Below, one piece after another: positions 1 to 12,705 of a DNA stretch of 64,000 nucleotides; positions within the stretch are counted from its first letter, which is position 1, and each line of letters opens with the position of its first letter. The position numbers and the translations under genes are program-made. This DNA is from Prunella strophiata (Eukaryota > Chordata > Aves > Passeriformes > Prunellidae): positions 8,692,540 through 8,756,539 of the forward strand of contig JAZBQD010000034.1 in assembly GCA_036583965.1 (NCBI GenBank), read 5' to 3'. The notes under the pieces were generated by a model. The model was given only the letters and a program-made list of their open reading frames with translations, was not told the origin of the DNA and searched no databases.

Positions 1-3000
1 GGTCAGGATGGTCCTGGTTCTGTGGGTGACACTTTGTGTCCCCCTCTCCAGAGAGCAGTGCCAGGGCTGTCCCCTGGGCTCTTCTCACTGGAGGATGCTG
101 GAGGCACCAGAGACTGAGAGTCCAGCTGGGGCTGGCAGGGAGTGAGCAATGTGTGAGCAAACTTAAAAATAAGTTTGAGTTTGGTATTTGTGGGGGAGGA
201 TCCTCCTAAGGTGGCAGGAGCTGCTCAGAGGCATGGGTTGGATGCCCATGCTGGTCCCAGCACCAAACAGATCCTCCCTGGATCTGTTTCCTGGGTGCTC
301 CATGTGCCCATCTCCACCAAATTCCCTGGCTGCACTGACCTGGCAGCTGTGCCATGCTGGCACAGATGGGATTGCTGCCAGTGTTTATCCCAAGACCGAG
401 TGCTGGCAGCAGGAGTTCCCTGAGTGATTTGTGTGTGAGCTGAAGCATCCTGTAAGAGACCAGAGCTACTGATTCTAAACTAGGGCAGCAACAGGGGCTC
501 TGCCACCAGCTTAGGCTGAGCTGCTCCAGGCATTTATCTGCCCTGGACATTAAAACCCATCCCTCATTCTGACTTTAACGTGCCATGGGACCCTTGCTCT
601 GGGTTTGGGGCCAGTGCAGGCTGTGGTGGAGCAGGTCTGGGGACAGAAATAGCCAGGTTTTTGGGACAAGTGACTCCTGCAGGGCTGCTTGCTCCCTGCG
701 TGGGTTCCCTGGAGTTAGGTTCACTCTGTCAGAGGGGGCTCCACACACCCTGCAATTACTGTAAATGAAAGTCAAATGATTGTGGGAGCAACTTTGTTGT
801 AGAGTTGAAGGCGTTAAATGGGACAAATCTTTCGGGAGAGCTAATTCCTTTTATTAGGTGGGGAAAACAAATTAGCTGGGTACACAAGCCCTTTCTGACA
901 CTATTGTTACTGTTATTATCCCTTACTGGTGCTGTTAGAAATGAGGGCATTGCATTACAGGGAAGGCACATTATGCAAGTGTTTAGATGTGCTGGTAACT
1001 GCTCTCTGCTGACAGGTATTTACTTAATGATATGTTGGAGTGAAAGCCAGCAGCAAGGACGAGCTTTGGAGGGAGCTGGGAGTGCTGAGCTCTGCCTGGT
1101 CCAGCCTTGCCTGGACCTCCTGGAGCTGCCTGACACCTCCCACCCCCAGCAGGCATCCCCCAAAGCCCCTTTTCTGTACTTCCAGCAGGTTCCTGGCCAT
1201 AGCACATTCCCAGACTGTGTCCCCAGTGCTCTCCCTGGTCCCAAGCCTGGTCCCCATGGATGTCTGCAGCCTCCAGAGCTGCCCTGACTTGCTTGCAAAA
1301 GGTCTTTCTGCTCCTGCCTGTGCTGGAGGCAATGCCTCGTGTGGGTACCAGTGGGACTGGTCACGTTTCTGGTGTCATGTGCTGTCCATGACAGGTGGCA
1401 GAGCCAGTTTTTCTGCTCCAAAAGTGGGACTGGGGAGGAGACCTCAACACTCAAATACCCAGAGCCCTGGTTGCTGCCAGCCAGGCATCGAGGAGATCAC
1501 TTCTTTTTCAGCTCCAGGTAAGGCCCTTCCCTTTCTCCCTTATGCCATCCAGGGAATTTACAGACTCACCTGTGTATTTTACAGGCTGGGGAAGCAGAGC
1601 AGGACAGCAGGGTGAATGAGGGTGCAGCAGGAGCATCCCTGGGACAGCTGGTGCTCCATGTGCTCTTGGGGATGCCAATGGGGGCCTGGGCTTTGTGGGA
1701 AGGACTTGAGTCCCCTGGCTGAGCTGGGAGTGGGCTCTCTGTGAGCCTGTTGTGCCTGGGGGGGTAAGGCCACTCAGGCTTCTTCTAGAAGGGTGTGAAC
1801 ACACAGGTTTGCTCTGTTAGCCAGAGGTCTGATCCAGCTGCACCTCATGCCCAGCTTGGCTGTGGGCAATTGCAGCTGGTCCATGGGGACCATCAGCTGC
1901 TCTCTGGGTTTTGCTGGTTTGTCTGCCTGGGCTTTAGGAAACCAGCTCATCTGGGGCAGGCAACCTGCCTGTGTGAAATGTGAGGCTCCAGAGGAACAGG
2001 CAAAACCAGATCTGCTGGTCTGGGATGGGATGGGATGGGATGGAAGGGGAAAAAGCTGAGCATTGGCAGCCACCAGGAGCCAGCACCCACAGCAGGGGCT
2101 GCACAGGAGCTTGTCAGAGCCCACCCCATCTCTTGGAAATCAGCAGGGTTGGTCCCCAGGGACCGAGGTAGCAGTGCAGGGGGGGATTAAAGAGATTTCA
2201 CCCCCCACAGAGGTTAAATTTCTTGGCATGTGTTGGGGTGGAGCTATCCCTTCCCAGCCCTGGCTGCTGGACTTGGGTCTGGTTGTCCAAGTGCAAAGCT
2301 TGATGTCCACCTCTGTACCCTCCCTATCTGTACCCATCTGTACCCTCTGCCTTCCCTGACTGCTCCCCTCTGGCAGTGAAGGCACAAGGCAGGGGCATCC
2401 TCATGGATTTGGAGCTGGGCACACCATGGGAGCCATGGGGCAGCTTTGGTGAGCAGGACCTGGGGTCAGAGCATCACCTACACCTTCTCCTATCCCTTCC
2501 CAGGGCTGCCTTTTCTTTTTGTTAATGTTTGATTATTTTTAATGATTTTAGATTAAAATGTGATTATTTTCAATTAGTAGTTGCACTTCTTAATTACGGA
2601 GATGAATTAGATTGCTGTTCATTATTAATTAGATTTTAACTTTGCACTGATTACATCTTCTATCAGTCACTTCCCACACTCCTTTCCTTTCCATCCAAAT
2701 TCCCTCTCCCCCTGTGCTACCCCAAACCCCACTGCTCCCTGCTCCCCTGCAGCATCCTGGGGGTTTAAAAACCTGCCTAGAAAATACAAATCAATGTTAT
2801 CGGCTCAGAGGCTGCAACTGGCTCCTTCAAAAGGGCCAATAACACCAACCAGATGATGTCACTTTGTGGCTAAAAACCATTAAAAGGAAGCATTAATATT
2901 CTGCCTCCCTCCAACACTGGCTGGAAGAGAAACTATTTCCTAATTACATGCTGCCACAGGGGTGGATCTGCTCTTCCCAGTGAGCAGAAGGGACCTGATC

Positions 3001-3812
3001 CCCTCACCCCTGCTGCCCTGCTTGTGTATGAGAGGGAGGGTTTGACCTGCCCAGGCTATTTCTTAGGCTTTGTTTGGGCCTCCTATTTTTAAAGCAAGCT
3101 GTTTCCTTTCCTTTCTTTTCATCTGTCACCTTTCAGGCACCTAATCAATGCTTGGGAGTTTTCTTACCCTTGCTCTTGGCTTCTCTGCTTGCTGCTGTCT
3201 CCATTTCCCTCTCTGCCATCACCCTGTCCTTCAGGGAAGGTGTCCTTTCTGCTGGGGATTCCTAGGAGCCCCCCTGCTCTTTAATTGTTTTTTCCTCATT
3301 TAATTTGAAATACTTCTGTAATTTGCACCTGCTCATGGTGGGGGGGGGGGTTAAGACATCTCCCTGCACATTTGCCCTGAGATTTCTCTGCCTCCATTAG
3401 AGAGGCATCCATCTCCACCTGCTGCTTTCCTGGGCAGAGGGGGCTGTTCCTGAGCAGAGGGTGGGCACAAGGTCTGGTCCTTTTGGTTTTTGTGCAGTTC
3501 ACAGATTGTCTGATCTCTTTCCCTGCTGTTTTGGGGGAATAGGAATTACACAGGGTCTCTGCAAAAACTGAATGTTCCAGGGAGGCATTTTCATCCCTGA
3601 AAAACTCACCTTCCCCCACTCTCTTGTTGCTCCTTCAGGTGCTCTCTGTTCCCTAGGTGTGAGTGCCTCGTGCCCCAGAGCTCTTTGGCGTTGGTGAAAT
3701 GTCGACAATCCTGAAATGTGAGTGCTTGGTGTGGGCCCAGGGGCACCTGCAGGGTCTGTGTGTGCTGGGTGCTGCACGCTGGCAATGAACCCTCCTCTGT
3801 GCCCTGCTGCAG
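1..3812. other. Intronic or intergenic DNA upstream of the charged-tail exons; no exon identified
   Basis: I could not find an exon with matching splice sites and a recognisable peptide here. It is probably intron of the plus-strand gene whose last exons start at 3813, because that first visible exon begins mid-codon and needs an upstream exon. Two AT-rich blocks stand out: 2515-2660, dense in ATTA/TAAT cores, and 2775-2910, with a CCAAT-like element, an ATGATGTCA-like element and TTAATATT. There is a short GGGAT tandem tract near 2025-2045 and a run of ten G near 3342. Confidence 0.4.
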
Positions 3813-3937
3813 GGTTTGGAAGGGAAGATAAGGAGAAAGAGGAGGACAGAAAAGAGAAGGAAGAAAAGGAGAAGGAAAAGACTGAGGGAGAAAAAGAGAA
3901 GGAGAAGCAGAAGAGGAGGAAGAAGGAAGAAGAAAAG
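3813..3937 (+). CDS. Charged-tail gene, exon n-2 (Lys/Glu-rich)
   Basis: The acceptor follows a CCCTGCTGCAG tract and the donor is AAG/GTAGGG. The plus strand of the exon is almost pure purine. It enters needing one base from an upstream exon and leaves in phase 0. Confidence 0.6.
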
Positions 3938-4598
3938 GTAGGGGAATGATGGAGTTTTCTGCAGAACCATTTACATCCTGGCTGTAAAGGGAAGCCACGT
4001 CTGACCCATGGCACCTACCTGTAGTAGATGGAGCTATGCTGCCCACAGCCTAGAAATCACAGTGTCCATGGCTTTTCCACTGAGAGACAGCTGTCTCTTT
4101 GCTCCCATCATTTCTAGTAGATCTCCCTCCTTTTTCTCTCCAAATGGGATGCTGGTGTGGACAGTGATGCTGCCTGCACTGCACACACTGTGCAATCCTT
4201 GCTGTTGGCTCTGGAGAGCTCTGTGCTGCCATGGCCACACCAGTGGTGCCAAGCCTGGCTCTAGATACCCACAGGACCAGGAGTGTCTGACTCTGAACTG
4301 CCAGGGCTCCCAGTGATGCTTGTCCCTCTCTCTTCACCCCAGCAGGGAGATGGGGAAGAGGACAGGAGCAGCAGCAGCTCTGACAGTGACTTGGAGGAGG
4401 TAACCTCACCCCAGCTCCATGTTGGGGCCTGGCCCCCCTTGCACCCCAGCCCTGTGGGGTTTGCACCTACAAACCCCAGTGTGGATGTTACCAAATACCT
4501 GGGATGGGACACAGCACTCCCCTCACATGCTGTCCCTTTTCTTTCTGCCCCAGGACCAAGGCATTGCCAAGGATGAAGAGAAGGAAGACAAGGATTAG
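3813..4598 (+). CDS. 3' end of an unrecognised gene: three terminal coding exons with a highly charged C-terminal tail
   Basis: Three exons join in frame: 3813-3937, 4343-4399 and 4554-4598 (TAG at 4596-4598). The first enters with the last two bases of a split codon and has CAG/GTAGGG borders. It encodes about 41 residues that are almost all Lys, Glu, Arg and Asp, typical of a solvent-exposed single helix or disordered tail. The second adds an acidic stretch with a five-serine run followed by DSDLEE, a plausible casein kinase 2 substrate. The last adds 14 more charged residues. Phases match at both junctions. No membrane segment, KDEL or other recognisable signal is present, and I cannot name the family. 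Low-complexity tails of this type occur in many nuclear and cytoplasmic proteins. Upstream exons lie outside the window or were not recognised. Confidence 0.6.
4343..4399 (+). CDS. Charged-tail gene, exon n-1 (Ser-rich acidic) with a NAGNAG acceptor
   Basis: This 57-base, phase 0-0 exon has donor GAG/GTAACC. The acceptor reads CAGCAG, so splicing may start at 4343 or 4346 and include or omit one glutamine without changing frame. Confidence 0.6.
4554..4598 (+). CDS. Charged-tail gene, last coding exon
   Basis: The exon follows CTTTCTGCCCCAG and encodes 14 mostly charged residues ending KEDKD, then TAG. The 3' UTR is only about 120 bases. Confidence 0.6.
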   Translation, partial: DQGIAKDEEKEDKD

Positions 4599-4699
4599 TC
4601 TTTCTGTGCTGGAGCAGCAGCACTTGCCCTGGGCACGCTGAGGAGGTGGAGATGGAAATAACAACTTGGGCTGGAGGGGCACTGGGCCACTCTTAGCCG

Positions 4700-4705
4700 A
4701 ATAAA
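4700..4705 (+). terminator. Poly(A) signal AATAAA of the charged-tail gene
   Basis: A canonical AATAAA lies about 100 bases after the stop codon and is followed within 25 bases by TGTGACCTCC. The position fits a short 3' UTR. Confidence 0.65.
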
Positions 4706-4719
4706 GATGCTGTGACCTC

Positions 4720-5314
4720 CAAAGAGAAATGCTATTTATTCACCCAGTCACACTGCCTACCCAGTGCTATCTGTCCCTCTGCAAAAGGAAACACTCAAGG
4801 AAAGGCAATAATAGGTGGGGAGCTGGGACCTGGGTGAGCAGGTTTTGTACAACTGTGACAGAGCCTGGAGAGAAGTGCAGGGGCTCTGTGGGCTCTCTCT
4901 GCCTGGCTCTGCATGGTCCCTCCAGATTTGGCATCACCAACATCTCCCTGTGCCCTCCTCGCTGTTTGTTGTGGGATGGAGCAGCGTGAGCAGGGACAGA
5001 CGCCTGGAGCTGTGCTGAGCTGTTAAAACTGATTTCAAATTTATCAAAAACAAACGAAAAGCAGTTATAGAGGGAAAAAAACCCGACAAACCTCTCTCTC
5101 TTTGCAGCGCTGACCCCAGCGCAGGGGCCGCGCCTGTTCATCCCCAGCCCCGCCGCAGCCGCCGAGGGCTGGCATCGGGCGCGGCGCCAGGAAAAAAATA
5201 AGTGGGAAAAATCAGGAAAAATGAGCTGGCACCGCCATCTACCGGGAATGAGACGTCTGGCAGCGGGGCCACGGGTTTCATAACCGCTCGGCTGTTTTGT
5301 AAGGCTCCCGCAGC
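4720..5314. other. Intergenic gap between the charged-tail gene and the minisatellite
   Basis: No exon was recognised. A GC-rich pocket at about 5105-5200 leads into the repeat array. It holds several CpGs but lacks the extent of a clear promoter island. Confidence 0.4.
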
Positions 5315-6860
5315 GCTCCGGGGGCAGGGAGAGCATCGGGGACAGCGAGAGCACCTGGAGCAGGAAACGCTCCGGGAACAAGGAGCGCTCCGGGGACAGG
5401 GAGAGAACATCGGGGACAGGGAGAGAGCATTGGGGACAGGGAGAGAACATCGGGAGAGAACATCGGGGACAGGGAGAGAGCATCGGGGACAGGGAGAGAG
5501 CATCGGGGACAGGGAGAGAACATCGGGACAGGGAGAGAGCATCGGGACAGGGAGAGAACATCGGGACAGGGAGAGAACATCGGGAACAGGGAGAGAACAT
5601 CGGGGACAGGGAGAGAACATCGGGGACAGGGAGAGAGCATCGGGACAGGGAGAGAACATCGGGACAGGGAGAGAACATCGGGACAGGGAGAGAACATCGG
5701 GGACAGGGAGAGAATATCGGGGACAGGGAGAGAATATCGGGGACAGGGAGAGAACATCGGGACAGGAAGAGAACATCGGGACAGGAAGAGAACATCGGGG
5801 ACAGGGAGAGCATCGGGGACAGGGAGAGAGCATTGGGGACAGGGAGAGAACATCGGGACAGGGAGAGAACATCGGGACAGGGAGAGCATCGGGGACAGGG
5901 AGAGAACATCGGGACAGGGAGAGAACATCGGGACAGGGAGAGAACATCGGGGACAGGGAGAGAACATCGGGGACAGGGAGAGAACATCGGGACAGGGAGA
6001 GAACATCGGGGACAGGGAGAGAACATCGGGACAGGGAGAGAACATCGGGGACAGGGAGAGAGCATCGGGGACAGGGAGAGAACATCGGGACAGGGAGAGA
6101 ACATCGGGGACAGGGAGAGCATCGGGGACAGGGAGAGCATCGGGGACAGGGAGAGAACATCGGGGACAGGGAGAGAGCATCGGGGACAGGGAGAGAACAT
6201 CGGGACAGGGAGAGAACATCGGGACAGGGAGAGCATCGGGGACAGGGAGAGAACATCGGGACAGGGAGAGAACACCGGGGACAGGGAGAGAACATCGGGA
6301 CAGGGAGAGAACATCGGGGACAGGGAGAGAACATCGGGGACAGGGAGAGAACATCGGGACAGGAAGAGAACATCGGGACAGGGAGAGAACATCGGGACAG
6401 GGAGAGAGCATCGGTGGACAGGGAGAGAGCTCGGGGACAAGGGAGAGAACATCGGGGACAGGGAGAGACATCGGGGACAGGGAGAGAACATCGGGACAGG
6501 GAGAGAGCATCGGGACAGGGAGAGAACATCGGGGACAGGGAGAGAACATCGGGAGAGAACATCGGGGACAGGGAGAGAGCATCGGGGACAGGGAGAGAAC
6601 ATCGGGGACAGGGAGAGACATCGGGGACAGGGAGAGAACATCGGGGACAGGGAGAGAACATCGGGGACGGGAAGAGAGCACCGAAGACAGGAAGAGCACC
6701 AAGGACAGGAAGCTCTCCAGGACAGGAGCTCTCCGGGGACAGGGAGAGCACTGGGGACAGGGAGCTCTCCGGGGACAGGGAGAGCATTGGGGACAGGGAG
6801 CTCTCCGGGGACAGGGAGCTCTCCAGGGACAGGGAGCTCTCCGGGGGCCCTGGGTGCTGG
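5315..6860 (+). repeat. Large 19-20 bp minisatellite (VNTR), purine- and G-rich on the plus strand
   Basis: The core (about 5388-6680) is a near-perfect array of roughly 65 copies of a 20-base unit, CGGGGACAGGGAGAGAACAT. Many copies are 19 bases (GGG for GGGG) and a few are shorter. Both flanks degenerate gradually: the left from about 5315, the right from about 6660 to 6860 with GAGCTCTCC variants. Since three 20-base units make 60 bases, every frame stays open and repeats every 20 residues. This produces reading frames of several hundred codons on both strands. They lack start context, domains or splice logic and should not be annotated as protein. Runs of GGGG and GGG in every unit make G-quadruplex or triplex structure plausible on the plus strand. 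Confidence 0.95.
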
Positions 6861-9800
6861 CAGGGTCCAGCCAGCAGCCAAAGGGACCTCAGAGGGGAAC
6901 ACAGGGCCAGCAGCCTGACCCACTGCTGCTGCCAGCAGTATTGGGACAAGCCCAGAAGTCTCACCATCAATAAAAACTTCAATGCAAACTTGAGCATAAG
7001 TTCTCCCTGCTGTGTTGCTGCCTTGTTTTGTTTCCCTCAAGGAGTCTATTTTTATGAGTATTTTCTTGAGTAATGCAGATTTCAGGCAAACCCAAGATTA
7101 AAAGTCAACACCGTGGAGGATTTTACTTGAAACCACAGAATGTGGCTTTGGATGTTCTTTCTGTGGAACAAATGCAGCCTGCTCTTGTATAAGCACAACA
7201 AACAGCAGGAAAGATGCTGAGGAATGTTGTCTTAATTATCCAGCACAAAGATTAAAGGGGAAACTCGAGGATGGGAAAAACAAACAACCCCAAAAGCTAA
7301 ACTGGGTTTCAGTGAGCTGGTTTGGCTTCAGCAGGAAAGGATTGATTTTAACTGCCTTATTGCTTCATTAGCCCTTGGGTGCATTAATGTAAAATAATCC
7401 TGTGTGGGGTTATTTTACATATTTTACTTTTCCCTCTGTGCAAGTACAAAGGACTCTTGCACAAGACACAAACTATTTCCAAATAGTAGATGGAGTTGCA
7501 GAATTTTACAGTCCCCTCAGGCCATGCTACTAAAGGATGGGAATATCTTGGAATAAATTCTGTGTTTGGACATGAAAAGGAGACATCTTGCCTTTGCTTT
7601 TCAAGATAAAGGTTGGAAACTTCCCAAGCATGGTGTGCCACACTCTGAGGTGAAGCCTGCCTGTAGATGCTCAGTTGGAGCTGAGAGGTGTTGCATGTCA
7701 CTGCAGTGGGATTCTGCTTTCCAGCTTACAGGTATTTAGTCTAAAATCCCTGAAATTGTCCTCTGTGCTTTGTGCCCCAGCTCCCAAAATGTGTGGAGCC
7801 TGCAAATGTCTGTCTGCATGACCCCATGGCCATGGTCACACTGCCCCAATCTCAGCATCTTCAGCTGGGTGATGGTGAGCACTGAGCCAGGCAAAGCTTT
7901 CCCTTTTTGCTGCTCATGTTTTACAATCCTGCTTCAGGCCACTGCACCAAGCTTTCTGCAAATACAGCACGTGCAGCCAGATCCCTGTGGCACAAGGGCA
8001 AAGAGCCAAACACACCCAGGGACTGGCTGTGTGAACACCCAGCTGTCTCCTCCAGCAGCTGAGCTTCTCCATCCTGCCTTCAGCACCTTGTCTTGCACAT
8101 CTCCCCTCTGTGCCCTACCTTTGTAGACCTGGCCAAGTTTGCCCAAAAAGTTGTGGAGGTGAAAACCATTTCAAGTTCCCTGGTGTCCCTAATTCCTCAT
8201 TGCATCTCAGCCCTGGCTTGAAGCCAGCTGACATGAATGGGCACAGAGCACAAGCATTCGTGCCAGCCATGGGGATTATGGCTCTAAAAACACTTAGTGG
8301 AGGAGGCAAAAGGCAGGTGGAGCATCTGGCTTTTGGGGATGCTGAGGACCTTCAGCCACAGCAGTTCAGCAGCTCATCCCCAGCATGACCTGGGTGTGCT
8401 GAGGTCAGTGTTTGCCCACAGAGGTGCCAGCCAGCAGCTGCCCAAGAAATGCTGGGCCTGAGGTCTGACTTCACCAGGGTGTTTTAACCACCTCCTTTGC
8501 TTGAAGCATCTGCAGGGTTCAACCAGGGGTTCCTTGGAGCTGCTGTGTCTTCAGCTGGCTGGGAGAGGAGCATGGAGCACAGAGCTGGGCCCAATGCCCA
8601 TCACACCAGGCTCTGCAGGGGCGGAGTAGGAAAAGAAGACCAGCAAGAGGAACTGGCAGCCTTGGAGTTACTTAAGCAAGTCTTGTTTACACAAATTTAT
8701 ATAATGACTTTGGCTGGTCCTCGGGGAGCAGGAGGGGTTGTGCTGCCCCTGCTCACAGCATCTGGGGGTGTCTGCAGGGATCCTGCACAGCACATGGCTG
8801 TCTGGGGCCTCATAGCAGCAGAGATGCCAAGAGAGTTTAGGTGTGGAGAAGGAATTGTTTCCTATACCATTTCATGCAGAGATGCCCCCAAATAAAGGCA
8901 TTTTTCTATAAATGCCAAGAATTTCAGAACAGAAAGGTTGGACCTTTATTTTGTGATGAGAATTTTTATCTTGCATCTAGGGGGTTTATTATATAAAGTG
9001 TCCTATTAGGGAAACAAGGCTCTCAAAGGTAGAGATCAAAAAGAAATCTTTCCTCTGTTCCCAAGTGACCTTCTTCATGGAAAATTTCAAGCTGCTTTTT
9101 CATTCCACTAAAAAATGGGAACAGTTAAAAATCCTGACTTTCCCAGAAAAGCTGATTCCTGCAGCCCTGCTTATGATCTGCTAATCTCTGCAGAGTGCTG
9201 GGCAGAGGTTTCCTATGAAACCACTCTTCTGTTTTTGAGCTGAATAAAAAGAAAAGCAAAACTCAAATGGAACTGGAGTCATACAAGTGAAGGCTGTTTT
9301 GGAAGCTGGAATCCCTGCTCCTGCTTCCTGCACAGCACTCAGACTTGCTCCTCTCTGTGCGGCGTCCTTCTAAAATTTATCCCTTCATTCTGAATATCTG
9401 TAAACTAAGACTCTTAGCTATGTCAATTAGCAGCTAAAAGTTATAGCAGGGCTTTATTCTTGGGATTAGTTTTCATAAAAATGATGCTAAGGATACACAT
9501 CTTTCCCAGCACCTTTCCCTCCCCTTGCAAACCTCTCTAGGATTCCGCGTTTGCTCTTTCAGAAGAGCAGAGCAGTCTCCTTACTCCCCAAACCTCACTG
9601 CAACAGCTTCCTAAAACCCACAGTGGAATGGTGCCAGGCTTCTTGTGAAGGAAAACCTTCAATTTGCTCTGGCAGATTCACCAGGACAGGTTTCTGGGTG
9701 ACAAATGTTCCGAGCACTAACAACCTGACCTCTTTAGAAGCCGTGACGTCTGTGCGTTATGAAAGGAGGAGCTGGTGACGGGCTTACCCAAACATGATTC

Positions 9801-12674
9801 ACCTGCTGTTCAAAGTGCACCAGAGGTGGAGGCCAGCCAGCCTGTGGAACAAAAAGGCACAGACAGAAATATTTGTCTGCTCCTTGGGCAGAAAGCTCTG
9901 CCCAAGCCACCACTGCTGCAAACAGGCCAGGGGCCCACAGGCAGCTATTTATAACTGTGGGGGAGACACAAGCCTGCTCATCCTGCCTGAAATCCAGCCC
10001 AGGGCATGTTTAGGGCTTTGTTCTGTCTGGCTGAGGGGAAAAGAAACTGCAGGGAGACCCTGACAGCCCTCTGCATTTCTCCCTGAGACTTCAAGGTGCT
10101 TCCTTCTCCACACAGTCAGACACAGCTTTTGGATGGAATTGAGCCACTGGCTTTGCCAGAGCTCTTCTGTCTCACCAAGGAGGACACACAGGGGTGGTGG
10201 AGATGCTGGAGCTGAAGGAATAAGGACCAGGGCAGAGGATGAGGCTGTCAGCCCCTGGATCTGGCCTGACAGCCCAGAGGCATCCCTGAGCATCATCCCT
10301 GAGCCCAGAGCAGGCTGTGCCAGCTGCAGAGCCCACCCTCTGCCACTGGCAGCCTGCTCTGGCAAAGGGAAAAGGCAGCGCTGGGTGCCCGCCAGCCCTG
10401 CTGGCATCCCTGTCAGGTGGGTGGGAGCTGCACAGGAAGAGTGGAAAAAGGAAGAAATGAGGGAGGCAGCACGTACTTGCTTCTTGCTGAGGCAAGGAGC
10501 CAAGGCCATGAGAGCTGGTGAGAAGTGGGGCAGGGCAGCTGGCGAGTCCCCAGCTGCAGTGATGGGCCACCACCACGGCGTCACCCCGGGCCACAGGTCA
10601 GGCACAGGGACACACAGCAGCTTGTGAAGGGGCAGCTTCTGTCTGACCCTGCAGTGAAGGCTGATTACAAATCTGCTCTCCCCATCCAGAAGATTAAGAG
10701 GGTGATGTGACCTCCAGGTCTGGCCCACTGGGATGCAGCTCCCTCTGGACATCAATCTTCTTGGAATTGGTGGACCTTGCTGCAATGTAGAGGTGTCCTC
10801 AGGGTGTTGGCTTGCTATGACTTTTCCTCCTTTAATCACCTTGTTATGTTATCCATGGATTTAGGAGGTGCTGAACAAGCCCTGCTGACTTTGGGCTCCT
10901 CCTTGGGAGCTCCTATAGATGGAGGATCTTCAGTTTCAATAGAAATACCAGTAAAACAATTGCAAGGCATCAAGGCAAGCTTACAGCACCCTGCACCACA
11001 GCCCATGGTCTTGTCACCCATGCCAGGGCTTCTCCCCAGGATAATGGGGACAGTTCTGATCTGTTTTTGTATTCTCTCCTCAGGGGTATGTGGTTTGTAC
11101 ATGGCTGCCCATGCTGTGGAAAAAGACATCTCCATCTATTTTATGTGGGACTTGCTTCCAAGACTGAGTGATAATGTTCTGCCAACCTCTTTGCCAAGAT
11201 GTTTGGCTCGAGAGACTAAAATGAGCCAGATACAAATCTGGGCTCTCCTGCTGTGACTCTCCAGTTTCCAGGAGTTCAGGCATAAGCCTAGTTACATGAG
11301 CAATGAGATAATGCTCCTTTGCAGCTCTCTGACCCACCAGTCCATGTGAAAGTCAACTCATTTCTCTAGGAATGATGCTGCCTCAGGCAAAGCCTGTATG
11401 AGTCAGAAGGAAAAAATATTAAAGTTTTCTTAATTCCCTGACCCTGTTTACATCTGATCCTCTGTACTGAGAGTCAGGACCCCTCTGAGCACTGAAGCAG
11501 CAGAATTTTAGGATTTGGGAACAATACCATGTAATTTATATGATTGCTTCCTGCCCAGTGCCTGCTCAGCACAGTGCAGAACTCGAATCCCAAACCTCAC
11601 GGAGCACTGTGGCAATCTGCCTGCCTCTGCCAAGAGAAAACCAGCAGCAGCTCCCCTAACTGCACACAGAGACCTGAGAGCAAAGATGCATGTTATAAAA
11701 GATGAGTTCAGGACAAAGAGTCTCCCACACCACCTGCTTGCACTTCCTTTTGCTCCACTTCCCAGGAAAGGCTTTGGAACCACATGCAGCAAATGGGGAA
11801 ACCTGGTGGCTGAATAACATCCTGGATCTAGAAATACTATGATGTAAAGAAAGAAGGAAAAAATTCCAGGAAGCTGATGTGTTTGTTGACAGGTTTGGGG
11901 AGGGGAATGGGGGATGATGCAAATAACTCCCTGCATGTTACAGGCACGTACTGAGGTATAAAAATAATTCCTTAGGCCAACTCTCAAGGCTTGCAGACAG
12001 CCAGGATCCAGGTGCTGGGGCACAGGTGTGCCTGCACAAGTGCTGAGGCTCTTTGCCTGATCACCCAGCAGGCTGCCTGGCACTTGGACATGCCACTGTG
12101 AGCCCAGTGTGGCCCTTGTTGATAGCAACACTCCCCCTCCCTGGCTGGGATTCTGACGCTTTCCTCCTTGTGTGGGTTTAGAAATGGGAGAACTTGTTTC
12201 ACCTCTGTGCAACAGGACTTTCAGGTCTGATGGTGCTGGAGGAAGCTGGTGGGTAGAGCAGGGATAGCAGTGTAGAAAAGGGGTCAGGACATTCAGGGTG
12301 CATGTTTACAAGTGCCTGTGGTGCCTTTGAAGACACCCTAAGGAGCACGCAGGCCTCCTCTCTGAACAAAAAAAAGGCAACACTGGGAAGGTGCTGCCAC
12401 CTCAGAGCCACTCCTTAAACCCTAATGTGTCAAAAAACAAGTGTCAATGCTTGCAACAAATATTTATGCACTAAAAATGAGCAAACACAGCTGGTGTGCA
12501 ATCCCTGATCCCAATGCTGGGCTGTCAGCAGTCTGGACCACATTAATGAGGCTGTGCTGGGGCTGAAGCACAAGAGGACGTGTGGCTGGGAGCCAGAGGA
12601 GGAGCTGGAGCTGCAGCAACACCTGGAACTCCTCACCCTGCACTGGCCCTGGGATGTTTCCCACCTCTAAACTG

Positions 12675-12705
<31 letters not shown>

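Noticed and set aside
1505..1520. Possible six-base microexon (CAG/CTCCAG/GTAAGG)
   Set aside because: Splice-like borders this close together are expected by chance, and no flanking exons could be linked to it.
4767..7073. Very long open frames across the minisatellite on both strands (up to about 757 codons)
   Set aside because: They arise because a 20-base unit without stops stays open in all frames. The same DNA is open in several frames on both strands, and there is no domain, splice or start evidence.
9949..12212. Minus-strand open frames of 296 and 234 codons
   Set aside because: No motif, domain, codon bias or splice support. They look like chance open frames in moderately GC-rich intergenic DNA.
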